DNA of 64,000 bases from Dysgonomonas sp. HDW5A (lineage in GTDB: Bacteria; Bacteroidota; Bacteroidia; Bacteroidales; Dysgonomonadaceae). The notes beneath the pieces are model-generated. The model was not told where the DNA came from, did not search any database, and worked only from the letters and a program-made list of their open reading frames with translations. The stretch is from NCBI RefSeq assembly GCF_011299555.1, contig NZ_CP049857.1, forward strand, positions 2,170,001 through 2,234,000, read 5' to 3'. Of the stretch, positions 29,960-39,231 are shown in pieces. The position numbers and the translations under genes were made by a program. Position 1 is the first letter of the stretch. Every line of letters starts with the position of its first letter.

Positions 29960-31441
29960 ATGTATCTATTAGGATATGACATCGGTAGTTCTTCTGTAAA
30001 AGCCTGTTTGGTCGAAGCTGCATCCGGTAAGATAATAGCATCGGACTTTTACCCGAAAGAAGAGATGAAAATCACAGCAGTAAAACCGGGTTGGGCAGAG
30101 CAAGAGCCCGAAGAATGGTGGAGTAATTTGAAAAATGCCCATCAATCGATAATGACAAAATCGGGTGTCAAAAGTGAAGATATCAAGGCTATAGGTATTA
30201 CATGGCAGATGCATGGACTGGTACTTGTGGATAAAGATCAAAAAGTACTTCGGCCTTCTATTATATGGTGTGATAGCCGTGCGGTTTCTTATGGAGAAAA
30301 AGCTTTTGATGCTATCGGACACGAAAAATGCCTTTCTCATTTACTTAATTCTCCCGGAAATTTTACTGCATCGAAATTGGCTTGGGTGAAAGAGCATGAA
30401 CCCGAAATATTCCAAAAGATAGATAAATTGATGCTTCCGGGTGATTATATCTCCATGAAGCTATCGGGTGATGCTGTTATGACAATTGAGGGATTGTCAG
30501 AAGGTATGTTCTGGGATTTCAAGAGTAAATGTCTGTCCGAAGATGTCTTAAACTATTATGGAATACCTAAGAGTTTCTTTCCGGAGATTAAACCTATATT
30601 CGGATTACAAGGGGAAGTTTCAGCCGCAGCAGCAAAAGAACTGGGTTTGAAAGAAGGCACCCCTATTACATATCGTGCGGGCGATCAGCCGAATAATGCT
30701 CTGTCTCTGAATGTGTTTAATCCCGGAGAAATAGCCTCTACCGCCGGAACTTCAGGCGTAGTTTATGGCGTATTGGATCAATTGGATTACGATAAAAAAT
30801 CGCGTGTAAATACATTTGCACACGTTAATTATACCGAAGAGTTAACTCGTTTGGGAGTGCTGCTTTGTATCAATGGTACAGGTATTCTAAATTCATGGTT
30901 GAAACGGAATCTGGCATTAGGTGGAATGTCTTACAATGATATGAATAATCTGGCAGGACAATCTACCATCGGTGCTAATGGAGTATCTATTATTCCATTT
31001 GGTAATGGTGCGGAGCGTGTTTTAGAAAATAAAGAAGTGAATTGTTCAATTCATGGAGTCAATTTCAATATACATAACAAAGCCGATCTGCTTCGTGCTG
31101 CTCAGGAAGGAATTGTATTTTCATATGAATATGGTATGGAGATCATGAAAGAAATGGGCATGAATATCCACCTGATAAGAGCCGGATATGCCAATATGTT
31201 TTTGAGCCCTCTTTTTGCACAGACTCTGGCTAGTGTAAGCGGTGCGACTATTGAGCTGTTCAATACCGATGGCGCAGCAGGTGCGGCAAAAGGTGCAGGT
31301 ATGGGAGCCGGAATTTATGCTTCTAACGATGAAGCTTTTGGATCTCTTGAAAAGTTATCGGTTGTAGAACCCGAATCTGATAAAACGACTCAATATAGAG
31401 AAGCTTACGAACGTTGGAAAGAACTAATAAATAAAAACTAA
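29960..31441 (+). CDS. xylB: Xylulokinase
   Basis: Phosphorylates D-xylulose to xylulose 5-phosphate for the pentose phosphate pathway. The 493-residue FGGY-family kinase begins MYLLGYDIGSSSVKACLVE (phosphate-binding loop), has ITWQMHGLVLVDKD and IIWCDSRAV near the sugar site, and STAGTSGVVYGV and RAGYANMFLSPLFAQTLASV in the second ATPase half. The ATG at 29960 is chosen; the frame is open to 29927 but those residues do not belong to the family. It precedes xylA on the same strand, and a repeat element lies just upstream. Confidence 0.95.
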   Translation: MYLLGYDIGSSSVKACLVEAASGKIIASDFYPKEEMKITAVKPGWAEQEPEEWWSNLKNAHQSIMTKSGVKSEDIKAIGITWQMHGLVLVDKDQKVLRPSIIWCDSRAVSYGEKAFDAIGHEKCLSHLLNSPGNFTASKLAWVKEHEPEIFQKIDKLMLPGDYISMKLSGDAVMTIEGLSEGMFWDFKSKCLSEDVLNYYGIPKSFFPEIKPIFGLQGEVSAAAAKELGLKEGTPITYRAGDQPNNALSLNVFNPGEIASTAGTSGVVYGVLDQLDYDKKSRVNTFAHVNYTEELTRLGVLLCINGTGILNSWLKRNLALGGMSYNDMNNLAGQSTIGANGVSIIPFGNGAERVLENKEVNCSIHGVNFNIHNKADLLRAAQEGIVFSYEYGMEIMKEMGMNIHLIRAGYANMFLSPLFAQTLASVSGATIELFNTDGAAGAAKGAGMGAGIYASNDEAFGSLEKLSVVEPESDKTTQYREAYERWKELINKN

Positions 31442-31452
31442 TGCTGCATTGC

Positions 31453-31533
31453 ATTGTAGGGACTTGGCTCTGCCATGCCCGTTAAAATAATAAAACTTGA
31501 TATGAGGGTAGGATAGAACCCTACCACTACAAT
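31453..31533 (+). repeat. GTAGGG-family intergenic repeat between xylB and xylA
   Basis: An 81-base element bounded by the inverted pair ATTGTAG (31453-31459) and CTACAAT (31527-31533). It starts with GTAGGGACTTGGCTCTGCC and has an inner GGTAGG/CCTACC hairpin near 31507-31525. Related ends occur at 34575-34627 and 57088-57114. Confidence 0.7.
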
Positions 31534-31573
31534 ATGATAACAATTTAAATTAATATACTTAAATATCTAAATC

Positions 31574-32902
31574 ATGGAAATTTTAAAAGGAACTAAAGAG
31601 TTTTTCCCAAATATCGGAAAAATCAAATTTGAAGGAAAAGAAAGTAAAAATCCATTGGCATTTCGTTATTATGACGAAAAACAAGTAGTGATGGGCAAGT
31701 CTATGAAAGACTGGATGCGTTTCGCTATGGCTTGGTGGCATACATTGTGTGCTGATGGTGGTGATCCTTTTGGAGGAGCAACTATTCATCATCCTTGGAA
31801 CAATGCTAATGATGCACTTAGCCGTGCTAAATATAAAATGGATGCAGGTTTTGAGTTCATGACTAAAATGGGATTTGGTTTTTATTGTTTCCATGATGTG
31901 GATTTAATTGAACCGGGTAACAATTGGGTGGAGTACGAAAAAAATCTACAATCTATTGTTGAGTACGCTAAAGAGAAACAAGCGGCTTCGGGCATCAAAT
32001 TGTTATGGGGTACAGCCAACGTGTTCAGTAACGAGCGTTATATGAATGGTGCGGCTACAAATCCTAATTTTGATGTGGTTGCATGTGCAGGTACTCAAAT
32101 CAAAAATGCAATTGATGCTACTATTGCTCTTGGTGGTGCAAATTATGTATTCTGGGGAGGTAGAGAAGGATATATGAGTCTTTTGAATACGGATATGAGA
32201 CGCGAAAAAGATCACTTGGCACGTATGCTTATCATGGCTCGTGACTATGCCCGCAAACAAGGTTTCAAAGGTACATTCCTTATCGAACCTAAACCAATGG
32301 AGCCTACTAAACATCAATATGATTTTGATACCGAAACTGTAATCGGCTTTATCCGTTATTATGGCTTAGAAAATGATTTCAAAGTAAATATCGAAGTAAA
32401 CCATGCTACACTGGCAGGTCATACATTCGAACACGAATTGCAAGCTGCTGTAGATGCAGGTCTATTAGGCAGTATTGATGCTAACCGTGGAGATAATCAA
32501 AATGGATGGGATACAGACCAGTTCCCTATCGACTTATATGAATTAGCTCAAGCTTGGTTAGTAATGCTTCCTGCAGGTGGTGTTGGTAACGGTGGTGTGA
32601 ACTTTGATGCTAAAATCCGCCGTAACTCTACGGATGCAGAAGATTTGTTCATCGCCCATATTTCGGGTATGGATACATTTGCACGTGGATTATTGATTGC
32701 TGCCGATGTACTTCAAAACTCAGACTATACTAAAATGCGTGAAGCTCGTTATGCTTCATTTAACAGTGGTAATGGAAAGGCATTTGAAGATGGAAAGCTA
32801 ACTCTGGAAGATTTACGTACTATAGCTCATAAATCGGGCGAGCCTGCACAAATCAGTGGTAAGCAAGAGCTTTACGAAGCTATTGTAAACATGCATATCT
32901 AA
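31574..32902 (+). CDS. xylA: Xylose isomerase
   Basis: Isomerises D-xylose to D-xylulose in the cytoplasm with two divalent metal ions. The 442-residue protein is a class II enzyme with [53 protein letters not shown] and [19 protein letters not shown], which carry the metal ligands and catalytic His/Lys residues. All are intact. It lies between xylB and xylE, each gap containing a repeat element. Confidence 0.98.
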   Translation: MEILKGTKEFFPNIGKIKFEGKESKNPLAFRYYDEKQVVMGKSMKDWMRFAMAWWHTLCADGGDPFGGATIHHPWNNANDALSRAKYKMDAGFEFMTKMGFGFYCFHDVDLIEPGNNWVEYEKNLQSIVEYAKEKQAASGIKLLWGTANVFSNERYMNGAATNPNFDVVACAGTQIKNAIDATIALGGANYVFWGGREGYMSLLNTDMRREKDHLARMLIMARDYARKQGFKGTFLIEPKPMEPTKHQYDFDTETVIGFIRYYGLENDFKVNIEVNHATLAGHTFEHELQAAVDAGLLGSIDANRGDNQNGWDTDQFPIDLYELAQAWLVMLPAGGVGNGGVNFDAKIRRNSTDAEDLFIAHISGMDTFARGLLIAADVLQNSDYTKMREARYASFNSGNGKAFEDGKLTLEDLRTIAHKSGEPAQISGKQELYEAIVNMHI

Positions 32903-32908
32903 TAATAG

Positions 32909-32957
32909 TTGACGAGTAGACAAGTTTATAAACTTTGTTTACTCGTTTACTTGTCAA
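32909..32957 (+). repeat. Imperfect palindromic repeat between xylA and xylE
   Basis: About 49 bases that read nearly the same on both strands: GTTGACGAGTAGACAAG at the left and CTTGTCAAC at the right, with AGTTTATAAACTT at the centre. Similar (A)GTAAAC/GAGTAGAC runs recur within it. This is typical of small intergenic repeats and could form a strong hairpin in the xyl mRNA. Confidence 0.6.
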
Positions 32958-32990
32958 CCTGTTTACTATCAAACCTTAATATTCATTTTA

Positions 32991-34547
32991 ATGAGAAACG
33001 AAGCTAGTAAATCATATACTATCGGGTTAACTGTTATAGCCACTCTCGGAGGATTGCTTTTCGGATACGATACGGCAGTAATTTCGGGTACGGTAGAATC
33101 GCTCCGACATTTTTTTATTGATCCTATGGGTTTGCCTACCAATGAGGCAAATGCGATGGAGGGATTTGTTATCAGTAGCGCTTTGATCGGATGTATATTC
33201 GGGGCAGCTATTGCAGGATGGGTGAGTCAGCAATTTGGTCGTAAGACGGCTCTGTTTGCGGCGGCTATCCTTTTTCTATTTGCAGCCATAGGTTCGGCAT
33301 GGCCTGAGATCGGCTATCATATGCCCGATGTACAAGATCATACATTTGTGTACCATTTTGTTTTTTACCGTATTATCGGTGGAGTAGGGGTTGGTATCGC
33401 TTCTATGGTATCACCTATGTATATTGCCGAAATAGCTCCGCCTGAGAAACGTGGTAGTCTCGTTGCACTCAATCAATTTGCCATCATATTTGGTATGTTG
33501 GTTGTGTACTTTGTTAACTACTTTATCGCAAAACAAGGAGATACTGAGTGGTTACATTCTATGGGTTGGAGATGGATGTTTGCTTCATTGGCTATCCCCT
33601 CGGGCTTGTTCTTTGTGTTACTGTTCTTTGCTCCCGAAACTCCAAGATGGTTGATTATGAAAGGCCATAAAGAAAAAGGTCTGGATATACTGACTAAACT
33701 TGTTGGAGCTACTGCCGCTAAGAAAGAGATGGATGAGATTCAATATAGTTTTGATAAAGATGAAACGACCTCATTGAAACCCTATTACAAATTTATGATG
33801 ACATGGTTAGTTTTGTTTGTTGTAGGTCTTTTGGCCCTATCTCTTGCAGGTGTACCAAGTGCTCTCGAAATATCAATGATCTGTAGTTTCATTATAGCTC
33901 TGTTTGTACCTATCCGTTCTTATGGATTTCTTATCATAATAACAGGAGTATTGCTTTCTGCTTTCCAACAGTTTGTAGGAATCAATGTGGTATTGTATTA
34001 TGCTCCTGAGATATTTAAGAGTATGGGATCGGGTACTGACTCGGCTTTACTGCAAACAATTATTGTAGGTATAATCAACCTGTCATTTACGGTGTTGGCT
34101 ATTATGACAGTAGATAAATTTGGTCGTAAACCACTGCTGATTATCGGTGCATTGATTATGGCTGTATCTATGTTAGGATTGGGAACCTCATTTTCTCAAA
34201 ACCTGAATGGAACTTTGAAACTGATCTTTATGTTAACATACACCGCCGGATTTGCCATGTCATGGGGACCCGTTTGTTGGGTTATGTTGTCCGAGATGTT
34301 CCCCAATTCGGTACGGTCATCGGTAATGTCTATTGCAGTTGCTGCACAATGGGTGTCTAATTTCCTTATTTCGTGGACTTTCCCTATTATGGATAAGAAC
34401 GAAACTTTAGTGAATACATTTAATCATGGATTTGCTTATTGGGTTTATGGTGCTCTGTCGGTATTGGCTGCCCTATTTGTTTGGAAGTTTCTACCTGAAA
34501 CAAAAGGGAAGACTCTCGAAGATATGGAGCAACTCTGGAAAAAATAA
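32991..34547 (+). CDS. xylE: Xylose:proton symporter (MFS sugar porter)
   Basis: Inner-membrane sugar/H+ symporter. The 518-residue protein has the sugar porter motifs GYDTAVISGT in TM1, QFGRKTALF after TM2, PMYIAEIAPPEKRG, the GINVVLYYAPEIFK block of TM7, KFGRKPLL and the ending PETKGKTLEDME. Between the central loop and TM7 there are two additional hydrophobic stretches (about 269-287 and 293-307) that E. coli XylE lacks, so 14 rather than 12 membrane segments are possible. It is the last gene of the xylose cluster. Its TAA stop is fused to a dispersed repeat. Confidence 0.94.
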   Translation: MRNEASKSYTIGLTVIATLGGLLFGYDTAVISGTVESLRHFFIDPMGLPTNEANAMEGFVISSALIGCIFGAAIAGWVSQQFGRKTALFAAAILFLFAAIGSAWPEIGYHMPDVQDHTFVYHFVFYRIIGGVGVGIASMVSPMYIAEIAPPEKRGSLVALNQFAIIFGMLVVYFVNYFIAKQGDTEWLHSMGWRWMFASLAIPSGLFFVLLFFAPETPRWLIMKGHKEKGLDILTKLVGATAAKKEMDEIQYSFDKDETTSLKPYYKFMMTWLVLFVVGLLALSLAGVPSALEISMICSFIIALFVPIRSYGFLIIITGVLLSAFQQFVGINVVLYYAPEIFKSMGSGTDSALLQTIIVGIINLSFTVLAIMTVDKFGRKPLLIIGALIMAVSMLGLGTSFSQNLNGTLKLIFMLTYTAGFAMSWGPVCWVMLSEMFPNSVRSSVMSIAVAAQWVSNFLISWTFPIMDKNETLVNTFNHGFAYWVYGALSVLAALFVWKFLPETKGKTLEDMEQLWKK

Positions 34548-34562
34548 GGTCACAGACCTTTT
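34545..34562 (+). repeat. Dispersed palindromic element, copy f
   Basis: AAGGTCACAGACCTT at 34546-34560. The TAA stop of xylE (34545-34547) is continuous with the core, so the element begins exactly at the stop codon. Confidence 0.7.
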
Positions 34563-34574
34563 AATTCTTTGTGC

Positions 34575-34627
34575 GTAGGGGCGAACCTATGTGTTCGCCT
34601 CAGACATACAAAGAGGTCTACCCCTAC
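34575..34627 (+). repeat. GTAGGGG-family repeat after xylE
   Basis: Outer inverted ends GTAGGGG (34575-34581) and CCCCTAC (34621-34627) enclose the inner hairpin GGCGAAC/GTTCGCC (34580-34599). Confidence 0.75.
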
Positions 34628-34628
34628 A

Positions 34629-34670
34629 AATAAAAGGACGAAAAGTAATATTACTTTTCGTCCTTTTATT
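34629..34670. terminator. Perfect 42-bp palindrome, bidirectional terminator
   Basis: The 21-base arm starting AATAAAAGGACGAAAAGTAA is followed without a gap by its exact complement, with A/T-rich ends on both sides. It separates the convergent genes xylE and queA. Confidence 0.8.
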
Positions 34671-34699
34671 ATATGATGTGTGACAAAATGTCTTGTTTC

Positions 34700-35749
34700 T
34701 TAGAGAATTAACATCGAGTCACCGTAAGTACCGAAACGATATTTTTCTTTTACTGCCTCTTCGTATAATTCCATAACTCTATCGTATCCTCCAAATGCAG
34801 CAGTCATCATAAGTAATGTCGACTGAGGAAGGTGCAGGTTAGTTACCATTGCATCAGCAATATTGAAATCATAAGGAGGGAATATAAACTTATTAGTCCA
34901 TCCCTTGCTGGGTTTCAATTGGTGGTCGGTGCTGACAATTGTCTCTATGGCACGCATCGAAGATGTACCTACAGCACATATCTTAGCTCCGTTAGCTTTC
35001 GCTTTATTAACGATATCAGCTGCATGTTGCGTAACTTCCATTTGCTCCGAATCCATTTTGTGTTTGGTAAGGTCTTCTACGTCAATTTCTCTGTAGTTAC
35101 CCAAGCCCGAATGGAGAGTGATGTATGCAAAGTCGATACCTTTTATTTCCATACGCTTCAATAATTCACGGCTGAAGTGTAGTCCTGCAGCAGGAGCTAC
35201 CACAGCACCTTCATTTTTAGCAAATATAGTCTGGTATCGGTGCTTATCATCATCTTCTTCCTGACGACCCAAATACTTAGGGATTGGTGTCTCACCCAAA
35301 GCATATAGAGCTGTCTTAAATTCTTCTGCAGGACCATCGTATAAGAATCTTAATGTACGTCCACGCGAAGTAGTGTTGTCGATAACTTCGGCTACCATCG
35401 AATCATCGTCACCAAAGTATAACTTATTTCCTATTCTTATTTTACGTGCAGGGTCAACCAATACATCCCAAAGGTGGAATTCTTCGTTAAGTTCGCGTAA
35501 TAAAAAGACCTCAATTTTTGCTCCTGTCTTTTCTTTATTACCATAAAGGCGTGCAGGAAATACCTTAGTATCATTGAAAACAAAAACATCTTTATCGTCA
35601 AAATACTCAAGGATATCCTTAAATTGCTTATGTTCGACTTGACCCGTTTTGCGGTCAAAAACTAACATACGTGACTCATCTCTGTTTTTGTTAGGATGGG
35701 TAGCAATTAGTTCCTCCGGAAAATCGAATCTAAATTGTGAAAGTTTCAT
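34700..35749 (-). CDS. queA: tRNA preQ1(34) S-adenosylmethionine ribosyltransferase-isomerase
   Basis: Penultimate step of queuosine synthesis: transfers and rearranges the ribosyl part of SAM onto preQ1 in tRNA. The 349-residue protein begins [19 protein letters not shown] and has [43 protein letters not shown] and [10 protein letters not shown], as expected. Length is normal. It is the last gene of the minus-strand cluster beginning with ftsX. Two further queuosine-pathway genes, queD and queE, lie 25 kb away at 60.6-61.5 kb. Confidence 0.97.
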   Translation of the reverse strand: MKLSQFRFDFPEELIATHPNKNRDESRMLVFDRKTGQVEHKQFKDILEYFDDKDVFVFNDTKVFPARLYGNKEKTGAKIEVFLLRELNEEFHLWDVLVDPARKIRIGNKLYFGDDDSMVAEVIDNTTSRGRTLRFLYDGPAEEFKTALYALGETPIPKYLGRQEEDDDKHRYQTIFAKNEGAVVAPAAGLHFSRELLKRMEIKGIDFAYITLHSGLGNYREIDVEDLTKHKMDSEQMEVTQHAADIVNKAKANGAKICAVGTSSMRAIETIVSTDHQLKPSKGWTNKFIFPPYDFNIADAMVTNLHLPQSTLLMMTAAFGGYDRVMELYEEAVKEKYRFGTYGDSMLIL

Positions 35750-36049
35750 ATTTATATATCTGTTTATTTATTTCTTATTATTTATGCTAATCAGAACCTT
35801 AAAAGTTCTCTTATCAAACTTTACCTTAGTTACAACAAGTAAACAAAAGTGACTCGTAAATGACTAAAAAGTGTAACTTTTGCGAATTTTCTAAATCATT
35901 GTAATTCAAAAGGTAATGATTGAAAAGATTACAAAGGTTACAAAAGTGACACTTTTTTCTGACCTTTTTTTCTTCTTATTAATGTAACCTATTTAATCAC
36001 TATCCCTATTATAGATAGATAAATAAATATTCGCATTAATATCTGTCAA
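35750..36049 (-). other. Gap between truB and queA with a repeated sequence motif
   Basis: No gene is seen. On the plus strand ACAAAAGTGAC occurs at 35843-35853 and 35940-35950, and AAAAGTGTAACTTTTG at about 35867-35882 is nearly the complement of 35941-35956 (one mismatch). These motifs lie 100-210 bases upstream of queA. Confidence 0.5.
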
Positions 36050-36736
36050 TCAATCTATGGATTGAGTAATATTGTCTATATCCTCGGCTTTCATACATTG
36101 GTCGAGGGTTACCTCTCCGATTCTTGTGCGAATAAGACCTGTAAGATGTCCGCCCGATTGAAGGGCTTCTCCGATATCTCGTGCTAAAGCTCTGATATAA
36201 GTGCCTTTGCTACACACAACACGTATCTTTATACTGTCTTTCTCAAAATCGAGTAACTCTATCTCATCTATAACAAGTACCTTAGGTTTAAGTTCTACTT
36301 CCTCACCGTTACGTGCCAGATTATAAGCTCTTTCTCCATTTACTTTACAAGCCGAATATGCGGGTGGTACTTGTTCGATCCGCCCCCAAAAAGACTTTAG
36401 AGTCTCTTCTACCAGTTCCTTTGTTATATGCTCGGTCGGAAAAGTTTTATCTACTTCTGTTTCCAGATCAAAAGAAGGAGTTGTTGCACCTAATTGAATT
36501 GTTGCAATATATTCCTTTTCCTGATATTGAAAAGTATCGATAAGCTTCGTCTTTCTGCCTGTGCAAACAATCATTACACCGGTTGCCAAAGGATCTAAAG
36601 TTCCTGCATGGCCGACTTTCAGTTTCTTGACTTTCAGATCCCTGCATAATCGATTACGCAATTTTCGTACCAAATCGAATGATGTCCAGTTTAAAGGCTT
36701 ATCTATATATAAAATCTCTCCCGAAATGAAATCCAT
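36050..36736 (-). CDS. truB: tRNA pseudouridine(55) synthase
   Basis: Makes the pseudouridine of the T-loop in tRNA. The 228-residue protein contains ILYIDKPLNWTSFDLVRKLR, KVGHAGTLDPLATGVMIVCTG with the catalytic Asp, and CSKGTYIRALARDIGEAL. It lacks the C-terminal PUA domain of the longer forms, as is usual in Bacteroidetes. It lies downstream of uppP and upstream of queA in the conserved ftsX cluster. Confidence 0.96.
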   Translation of the reverse strand: MDFISGEILYIDKPLNWTSFDLVRKLRNRLCRDLKVKKLKVGHAGTLDPLATGVMIVCTGRKTKLIDTFQYQEKEYIATIQLGATTPSFDLETEVDKTFPTEHITKELVEETLKSFWGRIEQVPPAYSACKVNGERAYNLARNGEEVELKPKVLVIDEIELLDFEKDSIKIRVVCSKGTYIRALARDIGEALQSGGHLTGLIRTRIGEVTLDQCMKAEDIDNITQSID

Positions 36737-36795
36737 CTGTTTTTAATAAAAACAAGTACTTGCTACAACATTATTTTAATTATAACGATCAGTTG

Positions 36796-36830
36796 TACTT
36801 GTCAAAGTAATAAAATAGGTCTGTACCTTA
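36796..36830 (-). repeat. Dispersed palindromic element, copy g
   Basis: On the plus strand TACTTGTCAAAGTAATAAAA followed by TAGGTCTGTACCTTA. The uppP stop codon (TAA, 36828-36830 on minus) is the edge of the element. It lies between uppP and truB. Confidence 0.75.
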
Positions 36831-37622
36831 TAGAATATTCAGGTCATGACCTGTTAATAGGAAAATAAGTATTGCCAATCCTAAAGCAATTCTGTACCAT
36901 CCGAATAACTTGAATCCGTATTTGGTTACATAACCAATAAAGAATTTAATTGCTAACATAGCTACAATAAATGCGACTAGATTTCCGATAATTAGTGTTG
37001 ACATATTGTCCTGAAGAATTTGAACTCCGTCAGGTTCCATCACCAATTTGAGTAATTTGTATCCTGTAGCCGCCGCCATTGTTGGTACAGCAAGGAAAAA
37101 CGAAAACTCAGCCGCTGCTTTGCGTGTCAGCTTTTGGCTCATACCTCCGACAATGGTTGACATAGATCGGGATACTCCGGGAATCATTGCAATACATTGG
37201 AAACAACCAATGATAAAAGCATTTTTGTATGTTATTTCTTTATCCTTGTCCGGAGAGTTAAACCATTTGTCAACAAATAGCATAACAATCCCTCCTAGTA
37301 CCAGAGTTGTAGCCACTACATATACATTCTCGAGCATTTCGTCAATTACATCATTGAACAAAAGCCCTAATACTGCAGCAGGTATAAAACCGATTAATAA
37401 TTTTATATAGAAATTCCATGATTGGAAAAAACGTTTCCAGTAAAGAACCAATACAGACAATATTGCACCGAATTGAATAATAACAGTGAATGCTTTTACA
37501 AAGCTTGTACTTTCAATGCCCAATAATTGCTGGGCTATGATCATATGACCTGTTGATGATATTGGTAGAAATTCAGTAAGCCCTTCTACAATGGCTATGA
37601 TAATAGTCTGTAGTGTATCCAT
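36828..37622 (-). CDS. uppP: Undecaprenyl-diphosphatase
   Basis: Dephosphorylates undecaprenyl pyrophosphate to recycle the lipid carrier of cell-wall synthesis, at the outer face of the inner membrane. The 264-residue BacA-type protein has about eight membrane segments, with the catalytic motifs [15 protein letters not shown] near residue 14 and [13 protein letters not shown] in the middle. Complete and canonical. It follows the DUF3098 gene by 40 bases, and its stop codon merges with a repeat element. Confidence 0.96.
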   Translation of the reverse strand: MDTLQTIIIAIVEGLTEFLPISSTGHMIIAQQLLGIESTSFVKAFTVIIQFGAILSVLVLYWKRFFQSWNFYIKLLIGFIPAAVLGLLFNDVIDEMLENVYVVATTLVLGGIVMLFVDKWFNSPDKDKEITYKNAFIIGCFQCIAMIPGVSRSMSTIVGGMSQKLTRKAAAEFSFFLAVPTMAAATGYKLLKLVMEPDGVQILQDNMSTLIIGNLVAFIVAMLAIKFFIGYVTKYGFKLFGWYRIALGLAILIFLLTGHDLNIL

Positions 37623-37662
37623 TCTTTAAATAGTATGTTTTATTTAATTGTTAATTAGAGTG

Positions 37663-37929
37663 TTATGCTTTTGGCGTGTCTTGCGATAAAGAATCTTCCT
37701 TTTGCTTGTTGGTTGGATATAATATTCCTACTATCATCAGTAGAAATCCAAAAAAAGAAACCATTGGTCCTACAACAATACGTCGTGTACTAAAGATATC
37801 AGGCTGAAAACCACCTTCGATACTGGTTGATGAACCTGTCATTAATAAAAAACCAATGATAATAAGAGCAAACGATGCTGCACAAATTATGTAATTAAGT
37901 TTACCTAATGCAAAATCTTTCTTTTCCAT
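37663..37929 (-). CDS. DUF3098 membrane protein
   Basis: An 88-residue protein with two membrane segments (about 13-32 and 52-72), joined by a loop ending in FSTRRIVVGP. This small protein is characteristically found between ftsX and uppP in Bacteroidetes, as here. Function unknown; the context suggests envelope or division. Confidence 0.85.
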   Translation of the reverse strand: MEKKDFALGKLNYIICAASFALIIIGFLLMTGSSTSIEGGFQPDIFSTRRIVVGPMVSFFGFLLMIVGILYPTNKQKEDSLSQDTPKA

Positions 37930-38029
37930 ATTGTTTTTAAGTACAAGGATTTATTAAAATACCGCATTCTTCAAATAAAAAAGCTTTGGCTGCGGTGCTT
38001 ACCAAAGAAATATAATTAGTCTGCGATCT

Positions 38030-38908
38030 TTAAGCGTGATACAGATTATTCGTATTCATTTTTAAATACCGGTTTACAGCAGATGTCGTTGCCAGAAGTG
38101 GAAGAAGTATACCTAGTATAATTACAATCACATAGAGTACAACGAGGTTTTCGATCTTGATTATCGAAATGATTTCGGGAAATTCTTTTGTTAGAGTATA
38201 TATCAACGCTGTAATGCCTATATTGGCTATAATAGCTGCTATTACACCATAACCAATAGCTTTAATAACAAAAGGCTTGCGAATAAAACCATTTGTAGCT
38301 CCTACCAATTGCATCGTGTTTATTAAAAAACGTTTTGCGTAGATGTTAAGGCGGATCGTATTCCGTATGAGTGTAAAGGATATAAACATTAATATAGCTG
38401 CCAAAACCAATAGGCCTGTACCTAATTTTGACAGGTTTGAATTGATCATCTGTATGGTGTCCTCGCTATATAAAAAGCTTTTGACGATTTTTTGACCTTT
38501 GAGGCTTTTTTCGACAACTCTTATACTGTCGATATTGGCATATTCTGATTTTAATGTGATATCGAAATAATTAGATGCAGGAGTATAACCTAATATTTCT
38601 TCGGGATCGCCCCCTAATTCTTTTATCAGATCCTGCTTGATTTCATCTTTACTGATGAAGGTCACCGATTTTATATAAGGCTTGGCGTTTAATTGTTTTT
38701 GAAGCTTTGCTGCTGCGGCGTCGTTTGTATCTTCCGATAATTCGATTGTTATACTTAGGTTCTCTTTGATGAAAGATGAAATTTCGCGTCCCATAACTGC
38801 CACAAAAAAAGTCAATCCCAATAAAAATAAAACAAGGGTAATGCTTACTGTTGTAGTTACTCCGGTTCCAAATAGAGATGTAGTCTTTAGTTGACGATTT
38901 TTTGACAT
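38030..38908 (-). CDS. ftsX: Cell division protein FtsX (ABC permease subunit)
   Basis: A 292-residue inner-membrane protein with the FtsX layout: a short cytoplasmic start, TM1 (about 20-42), a large periplasmic domain (about 45-165 with TIELSEDTNDAAAAKLQKQL), and three further membrane segments with the FtsX/MacB-type cytoplasmic turn. With FtsE it activates peptidoglycan hydrolases during division. No ftsE is adjacent. It begins the minus-strand group ftsX, DUF3098, uppP, truB, queA. Confidence 0.92.
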   Translation of the reverse strand: MSKNRQLKTTSLFGTGVTTTVSITLVLFLLGLTFFVAVMGREISSFIKENLSITIELSEDTNDAAAAKLQKQLNAKPYIKSVTFISKDEIKQDLIKELGGDPEEILGYTPASNYFDITLKSEYANIDSIRVVEKSLKGQKIVKSFLYSEDTIQMINSNLSKLGTGLLVLAAILMFISFTLIRNTIRLNIYAKRFLINTMQLVGATNGFIRKPFVIKAIGYGVIAAIIANIGITALIYTLTKEFPEIISIIKIENLVVLYVIVIILGILLPLLATTSAVNRYLKMNTNNLYHA

Positions 38909-39231
38909 AAAATATTTACTCTGCTTTTATTTTTGTATCTTCGATATAAGTGGTTCAGATACTTCACGCCTTAATTTGGTGCAAAGGAACAAAATATAAT
39001 GCTGTTTTGTAGCATTTTTTATGTTTTTTAATTATAAAAATACAGAATACTAGCGAATATGATTCTTAGAATACCTTAATTTTGTCGATTCATATCTAAA
39101 TTATATTATTTCTAAAACAAAGCCTGCAGGCTTATTGTTTTCATATATGTGTAATCTTTTATATATTCGCACATATTATAGAAAAAGTTTATTAATAGAA
39201 ATTACAATTTTACAATAAAGTATTATATAAA
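38909..39231 (+). other. Divergent gap between ftsX and sufB
   Basis: No gene is seen. TAATTTTG at 39077-39084 resembles a plus-strand -7 box. AAGCCTGCAGGCTT (39120-39133) is a perfect 14-bp palindrome about 100 bases before sufB. A short hairpin (AATGCT/AGCATT) with a T-run lies near 38999-39020. Confidence 0.45.
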
